A model generated the notes under the pieces. It was given only the letters and a program-made list of their open reading frames with translations, was not told the DNA's origin and made no database searches. A stretch of 64,000 nucleotides of DNA from Pasteuria penetrans (GTDB lineage Bacteria; Bacillota; Bacilli; Thermoactinomycetales; Thermoactinomycetaceae). Each line of letters starts with the position of its first letter. The stretch's first letter is position 1. Location of the stretch: assembly GCF_900538055.1 (NCBI RefSeq), contig NZ_UZAC03000001.1, forward strand, positions 992,001-1,056,000, written 5' to 3'. Made by a program: the position numbers and the translations under genes. Positions 1 to 9,177 of the stretch are shown in pieces.

Positions 1-443
1 AATCGCTCACGTGTCCCATCCAGGGAAAGACCCAAACGACGCCACTGCCGACGAACCTGGGCGCTGTAGGACTCCTTCCATTCCCAGAGACGCTTCGTAA
101 AGGCCTCGGGACCCAATTGTTGGCGCGTCACTCCCTGGGCTTGCAGAGCAGCCTCTACCTTCAGCTGGGTGGAAATCCCTGCGTGATCCATACCAGGTAG
201 CCATAGGACATCTCTCCCCACCATACGCTGCCAACGCGCGAGAATATCCTGTAGCACGTTGTTCAGGGCGTGGCCCAGGTGCAGGTTTCCCGTTACATTC
301 GGTGGGGGGATGGCGAGGCTGTACGGTTTCTTCGGCGAATCCGGGTTCGCTACAAAACATTGCTGTGCATCCCAGAGATCGTGTGCCCTCGCCTCCACCT
401 GCCCGGGATGATAGGAGGCAGATAAATTCTTCCGATCTTGCAC
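1..443 (-). CDS. valS: Valine-tRNA ligase, N-terminal part (runs off the window)
   Basis: Class I aminoacyl-tRNA synthetase that charges tRNA-Val in the cytoplasm. The minus-strand reading frame gives the ValRS core: KPYSLAIPPPNVTGN, then the HIGH-type motif LHLGHALNN at about residues 50-58, then WLPGMDHAGIS. The proposed start is GTG at 443, preceded by the purine-rich AAAGGCGGGGG; the first residues are MQDRKNLSASYHPG. Only about 147 residues lie inside the window. In Bacillus valS directly follows spoVID and ysxE; here those two genes are 27 kb upstream on the same strand with an accessory island between. Confidence 0.9.
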   Translation of the reverse strand, partial: MQDRKNLSASYHPGQVEARAHDLWDAQQCFVANPDSPKKPYSLAIPPPNVTGNLHLGHALNNVLQDILARWQRMVGRDVLWLPGMDHAGISTQLKVEAALQAQGVTRQQLGPEAFTKRLWEWKESYSAQVRRQWRRLGLSLDGTRER

Positions 444-499
444 AACTCCCCCGCCTTTCTCTTCCTTATAATGTAGTCCACAATCAATCCATCAAGGAC

Positions 500-860
500 G
501 AAGTGGGAAACGATCGTTCCGACAAAAATCGCACAATAAAAAGGGCCTTCCGCCCAGAGCGAAAGGCCCTTTTTCATAAAAACGACAGCCCTTTTCATCG
601 TCCCTGGTGGTTATCCACACCACCCCATCGCCGCCACTATGGTCTCCGCGCCCGATCCTCATGGTCCACCCATTCGCCCCACCATTGTACGACATTCCCA
701 TGGGAAAATGCAAATGACTGGCTTGTTGGGAGCACACAAAGGGATGATTCTGGGATGATTCACACCCATTGATTTCCAAGGGGCTAGGGAGGAGCATACG
801 GATCTGCACCACCGTTCTTTTCCCCAGATCCAGCCACCTGTCGTTCCGATCCCCCATGGC
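500..860 (-). promoter_or_regulatory. Possible leader region of valS, T-box-like (uncertain)
   Basis: A 400-base non-coding stretch precedes valS and ends in a strong intrinsic terminator. About 70 bases before the terminator the minus strand carries GGGGTGGTGTGGATAACC, resembling the T-box GGGTGGNACC core that contacts the tRNA acceptor end. valS genes of Bacilli are commonly T-box regulated. I do not see a clear Stem I AGTA turn or a confident GUC specifier, so this is an inference. Confidence 0.3.
538..577 (-). terminator. Intrinsic terminator upstream of valS
   Basis: AAAGGGCCTT and AAGGCCCTTT are nearly perfect inverted repeats around a short loop, flanked by A-run and T-run, so the hairpin could terminate in both directions. 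On the minus strand it lies about 100 bases before the valS start, where an attenuator would be expected. Confidence 0.7.
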
Positions 861-1466
861 GGTCTCGCATCCCTCCCGTCCGCGCGGCCCCGGATTCCTA
901 CCAATACCCAGGACGACCCACCTATACAGGTCCTACGAGAGGAGTACCTTCTCATCGGATGATCAACATCGCCATTTCTTCTGCGCCCTAAGGATTTTCC
1001 AGGGGGGTTCCCGGATCACGATTCACTTTCGCCACAATGAAGACGATCGCGTAACCCATCACGCAACCCACATCATGGGGGGATGGAATGGGGGCGTTTC
1101 ACAAAAAAGGTTCATGGCCATCCAACCCTGGATACTCCCCACCAAACCCTGGGGCTTGGCTTGGTGTCCTAAAATACCACAGGAAGGGAGGGGAGAGGGC
1201 AACGAAGAGAGCGTATCGTATGAAAATCTTGTTCAGGAATCCACACCGCACCCACAACGGGATGCTTACCTAGTACATAGCCTAACGTTGCCCTACCTAT
1301 TGTGCATTCCGCATCTCATGGTCCCTTGTATTCCATGTACAAGAACGAAGGACGTCCCGGTTCCCCTGCTCAGGGAACGTAACCCACCCGTTCGGGTTCT
1401 GTCTTCCCCTATGCATCGGGAAACGAAAGAAAGGGGGAAACTAGGCCATTCTTCGTGCCTAACCCA
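861..1466. other. Intergenic, no gene recognised
   Basis: Between the valS leader and the permease gene I see no convincing reading frame. It contains one copy of the R-element repeat (about 1190-1275) and otherwise low-information sequence. Confidence 0.5.
1190..1275 (-). repeat. R-element copy (GTGTGRATTCCTGAACAAG family)
   Basis: The minus strand reads CATCCCGTTG, then GTGTGGATTCCTGAACAAG, then ATTTTCATACGATACGC. The same block recurs near 7535, 12600 and 22150-22400. Function unknown; in the last copy it is split by a group II intron fragment. Confidence 0.6.
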
Positions 1467-3632
1467 TCATCCAGTGGTCCGTTTTTCCATGGTACGCAAG
1501 ATCCACAAGCGGGCTAAGAGAAACATGATCATCTGGACGCCTAAGAATACGGCCATCACCTGCAAAGAGGAAAACAGTGTAACCGATGAAATCTTATCCC
1601 CTATTTCCCTACCTATCTCCTCACCCATTTCTAAGGAGACTGAGAGCCCTGTAAACCGGACCCCATAATACAGTGCACAGGATGCTAGGAAAACAGCCAA
1701 TAGCAAGGGGAAAAAGAAAACATAGGCAATCTGCACTGTGATAGATCTTCGTAAATTTGGGATCGAAAAGCCAATTCGCAGTAGATTGTGAAACTGTTGC
1801 TGTTGATCCTCCATATCGGTATAAATGCGAAGCAATAGGAAGTTACCAGCAATGGAAACAAAGACAAGGCAAACAATGAGCATGGCGAACAAAAAGATAG
1901 CGATGATCAATTTGTCTTGGTATTTTTGACTACCATCGTGGATCACGCTACCCATCATTTCGGGGGAATTGTTCGGGTCGTTGGAATGCAATGAATTCGC
2001 TTTGCCCAGAGCTTGAAAAATCTGGGGATTCATTTTACCCTGCCCCGACATGTAATTAGCATCCCGAAACTTTCGAATGCTAGGATCCCGTGAATCTAGT
2101 AATTTCGAATACACCTTATCCCCCACTACATACATTCCGATCCTACTACCCCTCATAAAACATCCCGACGGGGGACACACAGGTGCAGGTTGTTTCTCCA
2201 GACTTGGGATGGTCACTTCCGCAGCTCCCAAGCCCCGCGGTAAGGGATTCAAGGCCGCCCCTTGCTTCGATCCTAAGGCTACTGCCTCATTGGGTTTAAG
2301 GGACCGTAGTAAGGCCCCACCATACGCTTCCATCACCCTGTTGTAATCACCCACAGAAATGGTTAGGAATTCGGTATGCCCCTCGAGGAAGGATCGATCC
2401 CCCTTGGCCAGGGCTTCCGCCTTTTTACTCTGTAGCCTTTCATATTTTTCATATTCCCCAGATTCCATGGGGTTTTTGATGAGGACGGGGTTTCCCTTAT
2501 CCAAACGTACAACCGGTGTCGAATCCACACGTTTCAGACCGCTATCCCTATGGAGGAGAATCTGATCCATCCGCTGCGACCTACCTTGCGCCTCGGGACT
2601 GATCCTATCCTCTTCCCCCAGGCGATAGATGAAAAGGGGTGCTGGTGCTGGATTCTGCTTCTCTACCCCCGCAGTGAACTCGGTAACCCCCTTCACAAGG
2701 GCTACTACAACACTCGTCGATAAAAAAACAGAGAGCAAAAGCATAGAAAAAAACCAAAAGAAGCGGGAATTATCACGCAACCGATGGGCCATATTCCCTA
2801 TCCACAACAGACGTATTCCGCGCCAGGAAAAGGACCTATTCCAACGGAACCATCTTGCTAGAGCCACGCTCCCCTGGCGATAGAAAAAGTAAGCACCCAC
2901 AAAAGTCAATAGAACACAAAAGGGGAAAATATATTGGAGGGAATCTGGAAACTTGTCGAAACCGATATTCATATCTACAGGCAGAAAGAGACAAATTGTG
3001 ACAACGATCCCCAAGGAGAGAAACGATACTAGGACACGGAGGAACCCTACCGGCGGTTCTGGTTTATCATCCATCCGCCTCTTGCTCTGGAGTAACTGAA
3101 TTACTTTCCGGTTCCGTACGAGAAAGGGCATCACAAGGGCAGCCAAAAGAAAAATAGCCAGAGAAGATGCCACTGTGATCCCTAGGGCTTCAAAGGAAAA
3201 GTGAAAATCCAATGCTATATACTCGAAGAGGGACTCGATCAAAAACCCAAGGCCCCCATTCACAACCATACCGAATGCAACCCCCCAAAGGACCGAAAAA
3301 CAACCTATAATCATGGTTTCTAACGCTAACATAATCCGCAACTGTCGGGATTTTATACCTAAGAGTATAAGAGTCCCAAATTGTTTCTGTCGTTCCCTGT
3401 AGAGTGTAGCCATAGAATAGAAAACAGAGAAGAAGGAACAGAAAACAAGAATATAAAATGTGATCCAAAAGAGATTCTCCACAAACGCCCTCGACAGGGG
3501 CAACTGAGGGTGGAACAAGAACGATGCAAAGACAAAGATGACGGAGGAGGTGATCATCGAGTTCAACAGTAGACCTATATAGGCCTGCGGACGACGTTGA
3601 ATCATACGGACTACACACGAGAAAAATGTCAT
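1467..3632 (-). CDS. BceB/VraG-type ABC permease of a peptide-antibiotic exporter
   Basis: Integral membrane protein of 721 residues with the FtsX-like layout of BceB-type permeases, which with a BceA-type ATPase free targets from, or export, bacitracin and lantibiotics. Ten likely membrane segments: about 20-40, 55-80, 105-130, 150-175, 200-225, 230-250, 285-310, 590-615, 645-670 and 695-715. A large extracellular region lies between segments 7 and 8 (about 315-585), as in BceB. The N-terminus (FFSCVVRMIQRRPQAY) fits the family. No ATPase or two-component genes are adjacent: upstream is group II intron debris and downstream is intergenic. The context of secreted-peptide genes suggests self-protection or peptide sensing; that is inference. 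Confidence 0.8.
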   Translation of the reverse strand: MTFFSCVVRMIQRRPQAYIGLLLNSMITSSVIFVFASFLFHPQLPLSRAFVENLFWITFYILVFCSFFSVFYSMATLYRERQKQFGTLILLGIKSRQLRIMLALETMIIGCFSVLWGVAFGMVVNGGLGFLIESLFEYIALDFHFSFEALGITVASSLAIFLLAALVMPFLVRNRKVIQLLQSKRRMDDKPEPPVGFLRVLVSFLSLGIVVTICLFLPVDMNIGFDKFPDSLQYIFPFCVLLTFVGAYFFYRQGSVALARWFRWNRSFSWRGIRLLWIGNMAHRLRDNSRFFWFFSMLLLSVFLSTSVVVALVKGVTEFTAGVEKQNPAPAPLFIYRLGEEDRISPEAQGRSQRMDQILLHRDSGLKRVDSTPVVRLDKGNPVLIKNPMESGEYEKYERLQSKKAEALAKGDRSFLEGHTEFLTISVGDYNRVMEAYGGALLRSLKPNEAVALGSKQGAALNPLPRGLGAAEVTIPSLEKQPAPVCPPSGCFMRGSRIGMYVVGDKVYSKLLDSRDPSIRKFRDANYMSGQGKMNPQIFQALGKANSLHSNDPNNSPEMMGSVIHDGSQKYQDKLIIAIFLFAMLIVCLVFVSIAGNFLLLRIYTDMEDQQQQFHNLLRIGFSIPNLRRSITVQIAYVFFFPLLLAVFLASCALYYGVRFTGLSVSLEMGEEIGREIGDKISSVTLFSSLQVMAVFLGVQMIMFLLARLWILRTMEKRTTG

Positions 3633-3731
3633 AATTCTACAGACAGCCCCCTAACTAAATTCTTTCGAACACCTTCATCATACATTGTACCATAACCCTA
3701 TTTGGTGATATCGAAATCAATTCCCATCTTC

Positions 3732-4435
3732 GTCGAGTAGGGCGGGTATCTCAGCCAACTCTCTCACAGAATCAGACGTACTACTCTCGCATTATGCAGC
3801 TCTTATGATCCCATAGGATTTTTGCCCATCCAGAACCCCAGTCTGATGTCACGTTCTTCGTACCTTCCTCTGCTGTGTTCTATCCGGGTTTCGATCCGAC
3901 GTTGCCTGGTCCAACTTGCGATCATCTCCTGATCTCAGATCATGCGTCCAGTTTCTAACTCACGATCATCTCTTTGCTTCGGATGGTACGTTGGCTGGCC
4001 CAGGCAGACCATTCCTTCGCTCCACCCTCATTACAAGGGTTTCTTCCCTACTATGAGTTGATCCGACTCGGTTCACGAAAGCCTCGGTATACCCTCAAGC
4101 CCTTTCACCTGGCTAAGGACCAGTGTCTGTGCAACACAGTCTCCCGTGGTTCCCATGAGGGCCTAAATCAGGGTCCTTCCCTCTGCGCACCGGACCGGAC
4201 GCCGCATGGAACGTAAGGGGTCGTCTTTTGTGACTCCCCCGACATATCAAGCCATACTTTGGTTTCGACATGAACGGTCCTTTTCGGTATGTCCTCAAAC
4301 GCTCCACCCTCGTTGAGCCCCCTAATCCCCACCGGACAAGGATTCTACCTTTTCCTAACCGCTCATCACCAGGATGACTGGCAGTGTTGAGTGGTTGGAA
4401 ACCTTGCTGCACCTACCCAACCCGCCGGACCGGCA
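3732..4435 (-). mobile_element. Group II intron remnant, minus strand, no ORF
   Basis: The 3' end on the minus strand is CCTACTCGAC, preceded by a degenerate domain V (GAGCTGCATAATGCGAGAG with a GAGA tetraloop). The rest resembles, in the same order, the complete copy at 16824-17494, but a GTGTG 5' end is not recognisable and an unrelated stretch sits near 3880-3970. The segment 4100-4400 is nearly the same as 9640-9900, so this is a second subfamily. No reverse transcriptase is encoded. Confidence 0.65.
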
Positions 4436-4439
4436 TCTG

Positions 4440-4526
4440 ATAGGGGCAGATCCTATGGAATAGAGGGGACCGAATGATGCAAACATAGTACGTGTGATTC
4501 TGTGGAAGGAGAATCCTAATCTAGAT
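4440..4526 (+). mobile_element. Domain V-like fragment of a plus-strand intron
   Basis: ATGATGCAAACATAGTACGTG followed by TGATTCTGTGGAAGG resembles the upper stem, bulge and lower strand of domain V in a plus-strand copy. It abuts the minus-strand remnant head to head, like the convergent pair at 14671-14980. Degenerate; moderate support only. Confidence 0.4.
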
Positions 4527-5525
4527 CTACCCGATATCATTCATACTAGCAGCAGCATTATTGTACATATGCAATCCTATGGACAACCATATGGAATATC
4601 GACGTGCAATCCAACCATACAACAACGAATCTAAAAAAACACCAATAATTCCAAATAAATCATGCGAACTATGTGCCGCGGCGAACAAAACACTGGTGGC
4701 CCCAATACCCACGCGTGGTTGAAGAACACCCCGGAAGAGCAGTTCCTCCCCAACTGCAGGCATAATGGTTATTACAATAGCATTCAACCAACTCAACGTC
4801 GGATGAATATACCCACCACCAGATGTACCTACCCATTGGCTTATTATGGACAATGAAAAATCGAGTGTAATCTTTAGGGAAAAAGACAATAAAACACCCA
4901 TCCCCGTGGGTTTCCTGTTCATCCCCAGTCGAATCCATGTTTCTTTCCCATTACGAGTACTACCGCCCCCGACGGCAAGTACGGCAAGCAATAGTTCTTG
5001 GCATTTCGTCAACAGTAAAAACGGGATATCCTCCATTCTGTCCCCGTAATCAGTGACTGGTATGAAAAACTTTGTGTATATAAGATTGATAAAACAAGAG
5101 AACATCCACCATACCGCAATACGATGAATGTATCGTTGGGGATTCAAACACAATTTAGACATTATGTATGATCGAAATGTAGGACACACAAAAAACACAC
5201 CCAATGATAAGTAGAGGGCGAAAAGACCATAAAGGGGGAGCTGGTCCCCTATCGGTATGGGAAAAAAACCCTCGGCAAACAACCGCTCCCCAATGGAGAG
5301 GGACCCAATTTTTTTGAATAGATCATACCCCATCCAAGCAACATACAGAACCAGAAATAGGACATCTACCATCCTATCCCGACCCAGAAACAAACCCCAA
5401 CGAGAACTGTCCCCCAACGCCATAGTATACCGATGACGATCATGATCCAATTTCACAACTAAAAAAATAAGTAACAATTCGAGAATAATATTCAATAAAA
5501 GAGTCATTGTAATATATTGCGACAT
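4527..5525 (-). CDS. CPBP-family intramembrane metalloprotease, peptide-cassette copy 1
   Basis: Polytopic membrane protein of about 332 residues of the CPBP (CAAX protease and bacteriocin-processing/immunity) family. The C-terminal third carries the signature GEELLFRG (motif EExxxR), then FAAAHS (FxxxH) and HMYNNA (HxxxN); these residues are the presumed metal and catalytic positions in the membrane. At least seven hydrophobic segments are visible. The start is placed at ATG 5525 (MSQYITM), with GGGGAAGG just upstream and a match to the MSQWI start of the paralogue at 26788. The gene lies 213 bases downstream of the secreted-peptide gene at 5739-6092 on the same strand, so it may mature that peptide or give immunity to it. 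Confidence 0.85.
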   Translation of the reverse strand: MSQYITMTLLLNIILELLLIFLVVKLDHDRHRYTMALGDSSRWGLFLGRDRMVDVLFLVLYVAWMGYDLFKKIGSLSIGERLFAEGFFPIPIGDQLPLYGLFALYLSLGVFFVCPTFRSYIMSKLCLNPQRYIHRIAVWWMFSCFINLIYTKFFIPVTDYGDRMEDIPFLLLTKCQELLLAVLAVGGGSTRNGKETWIRLGMNRKPTGMGVLLSFSLKITLDFSLSIISQWVGTSGGGYIHPTLSWLNAIVITIMPAVGEELLFRGVLQPRVGIGATSVLFAAAHSSHDLFGIIGVFLDSLLYGWIARRYSIWLSIGLHMYNNAAASMNDIG

Positions 5526-5738
5526 TACCTTCCCCCGCATCCCAGTTTACCAACCGATACCATAATCCCCCCGCCCGCAAGAATGTAGGCGTTTACAACA
5601 ACACCCCGTGGGGAAACCCATTCGGGAATAACCGGGGGGGCTTTCAGGGACGAAACAACCCCCTGAAAGCCCTGTTCGAGAATCCTACACCCACAATGGG
5701 GGTACTTTGCCCGGAAACCCTATATGGGGGTATCAACG

Positions 5739-6092
5739 TCACCTCCTTCGATTATTAACAACGATGGTGCCACTATAATCATTGTTATTATTGCAACCAA
5801 CAGATGTAAGCATCAACCCAATACCAATAGCACCGGCAATAACCGGAACAAATCGCTTAGAACGATTATGTGTTTTTTCTCCTAGATTCTTTGCAAAGGT
5901 GTTAGTGAGAGGCTGTTCATCACCTAATAGAACGTTTTCCTGATGATTTTCCACCGCTGCATATTCCATACTATCAACATTTTTTTCAGCGGCAAACACC
6001 TGCCCAACGTTGGTAAACGACCCCAGTATGCTAAAGGAGCAAACTGCAACAGCGATAACCGTCTTTCTAATGCGTGTGTCCTTAATAAACAT
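5739..6092 (-). CDS. Secreted small peptide precursor, KRFVP family, type A (left copy)
   Basis: 117-residue precursor. Residues 1-34 form a signal peptide (MFIKDTRIRK, hydrophobic core, VFAA). An acidic pro-region of about 45 residues leads to RSKR followed by FVPVIAGAIGIG, a Gly/Ala-rich hydrophobic stretch, then VGCNNNND and a tail ending IVVNN plus RRR. Cleavage after the dibasic KR would release about 37 residues. The layout resembles membrane-active peptide precursors, but I do not recognise a named family. The nearly identical copy at 8685-9029 differs mainly in the pro-region and tail. Followed by the CPBP protease gene on the same strand. Confidence 0.75.
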   Translation of the reverse strand: MFIKDTRIRKTVIAVAVCSFSILGSFTNVGQVFAAEKNVDSMEYAAVENHQENVLLGDEQPLTNTFAKNLGEKTHNRSKRFVPVIAGAIGIGLMLTSVGCNNNNDYSGTIVVNNRRR

Positions 6093-6259
6093 TATTCATC
6101 ATCCTTCATTATAGTATTTTAGCACCTGCCTAGAGCCTATATCGTCAGAGAAAATTTCTACGGATAGAGCGGATGCCACCGCATCACCAAAAACTATACA
6201 CCCCAACCCATACTGCCCATCCTTTGGAAATCTATAGCATGGATCAATCAGCAATCCTA

Positions 6260-6470
6260 TCAGTGGTAATGGTTGTGGGTGCTTTGATCGCAACCATTAC
6301 CGACAATACTTGTTGCTGCTGCAAGTACGGAAGCAGCAACAAGTGGAACGAATCGCTTAGAACGATTATGTGTTTTTTCTCCTAGATTCTTTGCAAAGGT
6401 GTTAGTGAGAGGCTGTTCATCACCTAACAAAACGTTTTCCTGATAATTTTCCACCGAAGATTGTAGTGAA
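6260..6470 (-). pseudogene. Truncated chimeric KRFVP peptide gene, type B (left copy)
   Basis: The 3' part encodes RSKRFVPLVAASVLAA, then VGNGCDQSTHNHYH, matching the mature part of the intact type B gene at 8191-8520. The upstream part (NVLLGDEQPLTN, AKNLGEKTHN) matches the pro-region of the neighbouring type A gene instead. The signal peptide is missing: the frame runs upstream into what is intergenic sequence in the right arm. It looks like a deletion plus gene conversion from the adjacent type A gene, leaving a non-secreted remnant. Confidence 0.65.
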
Positions 6471-6599
6471 CCATCCCCCCCACTACTTACTATCCTGAAT
6501 GTTACACCTAAGAGATATAGAAAACAGGTACAGACAAGATCATAATATATAGTCCTATGTATTAGCAACTCAAGGAAAAAACGGATTGAGTTCACTATT

Positions 6600-6827
6600 G
6601 TTTACATTCAACATTGATTTAAATTACATAATTATACTTTATTTACATAAATAACATATTTTTGTTCTTAATAATAAACTAATCATTTTAAAAATTTTTT
6701 TAATATGATGCAAGAGGGATCTAAATAACAGAGGCCCAACGGAACCCATTGGGGTATCGGGTCAAAAGTATAGACGGCACCGGTTGGCCATTTGGATCTT
6801 GGCCAAACTCCGGACCTGGGGGGGTTC
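6600..6827. other. AT-rich intergenic plus inverted-repeat end of the palindrome
   Basis: A very AT-rich leader (6600-6710), then AACAGAGGCCCAACGGAAC at about 6727, which recurs inverted at about 7832. No gene seen. Confidence 0.5.
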
Positions 6828-7360
6828 GTGTGTCAAGAAGTTGTTCAAGAGATGAAGGTTGCTCGGCCCTTCGTAACCGACTGATAGATAGCAGGTTACA
6901 AACCGCCTAGTGCTGCTGGAGTAAAGTGCCCTGGTAGTGAACGATCTAGGAAAAAGCAGGGCATGATCCTGTCAGGTGTGAATCGGGGAGATCAGCGAAA
7001 GCGAACCGTTCGAAGACGCATCGAAAGGCATAGTCCATGTCAAAACCGAGGTAGGCAACTAACGTCGGGATGAACCGTGGGGGACGACCTATCTTCTGCC
7101 CCGGTGGCATGCGATGTACAGGCGGGATGAACCCGATTTAGGCTCTTGATCGGAACTTGAGAAATCGTCGTACGGCGTCTGGCTGTCGCCAGATGAAAGA
7201 CCGAGGACAAACCGAGGTTCCGTGCACGAAGTCGGATCAGCTCATAGTAGTGAAGAAGCTTCTGTAATGGAAGTGGAGCGAAGGGGCTGACTCATCCTGA
7301 GGAGGACAGTAAAACGAAACTTTAGTAGGGGATCCACTGGAGGAGATCACTGGAACCTCG
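6828..7360 (+). mobile_element. Group II intron, 3'-truncated (no domain V)
   Basis: Starts with the intron 5' end GTGTGTCAAGAAG and runs through the same domain I-IV sequence as the complete copies at 16824-17494 and 38847-40221, up to CACTGGAACCTCG. There it stops abruptly at IS3-like sequence, so domains V and VI are missing and it cannot self-splice. No ORF. Confidence 0.8.
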
Positions 7361-7428
7361 CTATTAGGCCCCCTAGTATAATTGACCCTGATCGGTACAA
7401 TAGGGGTACTTTCCTGTGGGGGGTAAAC

Positions 7429-7560
7429 ATGAAAACAGTTCGAAAAAAATTCTCGTTGGAATTCAAACAAAAGGCGGTTGAACAAGTCAAGAATGAACAA
7501 CATATTGCCCAGGTATCTAGACAGTGTGGGCAACATCCCGTTGGGGGTGTGAATTTCTGA
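7429..7560 (+). pseudogene. IS3-family OrfA fragment
   Basis: MKTVRKKFSLEFKQKAVEQV and the following IAQVSRQCG match the N-terminal helix-turn-helix of IS3-family OrfA (KRYSxEFKxxAVxLV type). After 35 residues the frame enters the R-element (CATCCCGTTGGGGGTGTGAA) and stops. About 110 of the usual 100-150 codons plus all of OrfB are gone or were never here. It sits where the group II intron lost its 3' end. Confidence 0.75.
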
Positions 7561-7600
7561 ACAGGATTTTGGGAGGGATTTCCTCCCGTTCGGATGCTGC
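7532..7600 (+). repeat. R-element copy
   Basis: CATCCCGTTG, then GTGTGAATTTCTGAACAGG and ATTTT, the same block as near 1230 and 12640 but on the plus strand. It truncates the IS3 fragment. Confidence 0.6.
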
Positions 7601-8190
7601 CTTCATTTACCACAACCCCGTTTCATTGAATCAAAATATTTTAAAAATATATGAAAAGATTCCCTTACAAGAAAAATGTAATTATGTTATAAGGATGTCC
7701 ATAGGTACTTTCATTTAGTAGATAACTATATCCTGATTGGGAATCCGGATAGGACCCCGCTGATTCGGGAGCCTCACTAGAGACTTTTGACCCGACACCC
7801 TGAGTTCTCTTTTCTTGCCATCCTAATAAGTTCCGTTGGGCCTCTGTTATTAGGGCCTTCTTGCATCATATGAAAAAAAATTTAATAAATGATTAATTTA
7901 TTATTAAAAATAAAAATATTTTGTTTGTATAAATAAATTATACTTATATAACATAAATAAATTTTTAATGATAACAATAGTGAACCCAACCCTTTTTTCC
8001 TTGGGTTGCCAATACATAGGACTATATATTACGATCTTGTTTGTACCTGTTTTTCACATCGTTTAGGTGTAACATTTAGGTATAGTAAGTAGTGAGGGGG
8101 ATAGTTCACCACGATCTGTAGCATTGTACGGACTACGATCTTTTTAACATTGACTGATAAAATTAAAATTTAGAAGGAGTGGTCTACATT
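7601..8190. other. AT-rich intergenic, right arm leader
   Basis: No gene recognised in 7601-7790. From 7795 the sequence mirrors 6600-6770, including the inverted AGTTCCGTTGGGCCTCTG block and the AT-rich leader. It ends with the AGAAGGAG ribosome-binding site of the next gene. Confidence 0.5.
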
Positions 8191-8520
8191 ATGAAATTGT
8201 CTGGACAGAATAGAGGACTAGTAAAAGCCGTTGCATGTGTAATGCTGTCAGGTGCCGTTCTTACTTACTCCCTCGGACCGGTGTCAGCGGAGGAATTGGA
8301 TAAGATTTCTTCAATTCAAAATAGCATGGCCGCGAGGGGAAGTACCCCGTCCGTGGGAGACCTATCCTTGCCTACTACTGCTGTTGTTGGGGATGAGGGA
8401 GAAGTTCACCAGCGTTCTAAGCGATTCGTTCCAGCTATTGCTGCTGCCGCACTTGCAGCAGGACTAAGTATTGTTGTTAATGGTTGCAATCAAAGCCACC
8501 ACAAATATTACCACTTATAG
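8191..8520 (+). CDS. Secreted small peptide precursor, KRFVP family, type B
   Basis: 109 residues from ATG 8191, chosen because AGAAGGAG lies 11 bases upstream and the alternative GTG overlaps it. The signal peptide is MKLSGQNRG plus a hydrophobic stretch ending in PVSA (about residue 34). A pro-region of about 40 residues ends in QRSKR. The presumed mature part is FVPAIAAAALAAGL, then VVNGCNQSHHKYYHL. One Cys and several His sit at the C-terminus; the segment before them is Ala-rich and likely membrane-inserting. It is the intact paralogue of the truncated gene at 6260-6470. Role unknown; a bacteriocin-like or signalling peptide is possible. Confidence 0.75.
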   Translation: MKLSGQNRGLVKAVACVMLSGAVLTYSLGPVSAEELDKISSIQNSMAARGSTPSVGDLSLPTTAVVGDEGEVHQRSKRFVPAIAAAALAAGLSIVVNGCNQSHHKYYHL

Positions 8521-8684
8521 GATTGCTGATTGATCTATGCTATAGATTTCCAAGGATGGGCAGTGTGGGGTTGGGATGCATAGTTTTTGGTGATGCGGTG
8601 GCATCCGCTCTATCCGCAGAAATTTTCTCTGACTCCATAGGCTCTGGGCAGGTGCTAAAATACTATAATGAAGGATGATGAATA
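8521..8684. other. Conserved linker between the type B and type A peptide genes
   Basis: Present in both palindrome arms (here and inverted at about 6095-6258) with few differences. It ends in AAAATACTATAATGAAGGATG, which gives the ribosome-binding site for the type A gene and perhaps a -10 box (TATAAT). A frame runs through most of it in both copies, but it has no start signal and no similarity I recognise. Confidence 0.4.
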
Positions 8685-9029
8685 ATGTTTATTAAGGACA
8701 CACGCATTAGAAAGACGGTTATCGCTGTTGCAGTTTGCTCCTTTAGCATATTGGGGTCGTTTACCAACGTTGGGCAGGTGTTTGCCGCTGAAAAAACTGT
8801 TGATAGTATGGAATATGCAGCGGTGGAAAATCATCAGGAAAACGTTTTATTAGGTGATGAACAGCCTAACACTGACACCTCTGCAGAGGATCTAGGAGGA
8901 AAAACACATAATCGTTCTAAGCGATTCGTTCCGATTGTTGCCGGTGCTATTGGTATTGGGTTGATACTTACATCTGTTGGTTGCAATAATGGCAATAGAT
9001 ATGACGGCAAATTCATTATTAATAATTAG
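8685..9029 (+). CDS. Secreted small peptide precursor, KRFVP family, type A (right copy)
   Basis: 114 residues, nearly identical to the gene at 5739-6092 through the signal peptide (MFIKDTRIRK to VFAA). The pro-region differs slightly (TDTSAEDLGG). After RSKR the presumed mature peptide is FVPIVAGAIGIGL, then SVGCNNGNRYDG and a tail ending FIINN. Substitutions fall mostly in the pro-region and tail while FVPxxAGAIGIG is kept, suggesting both copies are or were under selection. AAGGATGATGAATA precedes the ATG. Confidence 0.75.
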   Translation: MFIKDTRIRKTVIAVAVCSFSILGSFTNVGQVFAAEKTVDSMEYAAVENHQENVLLGDEQPNTDTSAEDLGGKTHNRSKRFVPIVAGAIGIGLILTSVGCNNGNRYDGKFIINN

Positions 9030-9177
9030 AGGAGGTGACGTTGATACCCCCATAGGGTTTCCGGGCAAGTACCCCATTATGGGTGTAGATTCTTGAACAG
9101 GGCTTTCAGGGGGGTTGTTTCGTCCCTGAAAGCCCTCCTGGTATTCCTGAATAGGTTTCCCCATGGGGTATTGGGGA

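Larger units (their letters stand above)
5590..6770. repeat. Left arm of a palindromic duplication (peptide genes)
   Basis: The minus strand here matches the plus strand of 7795-9180 in order: AT-rich leader, peptide gene B, a shared linker, peptide gene A, then the AGGAGGTGACGTTGATACC tail and the GCTTTCAGGG hairpin. The roughly 1 kb centre holds a truncated group II intron and an IS3-type fragment. Confidence 0.8.

Noticed and set aside
302-1668. Plus-strand frames opposite valS and the permease
   Set aside because: They overlap confidently assigned minus-strand genes or non-coding leader and have no recognisable content.
6828-7360. Structured-RNA gene such as RNase P, tmRNA or rRNA piece
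   Set aside because: The stretch recurs with domain V and VI in complete copies elsewhere, which identifies it as a group II intron.
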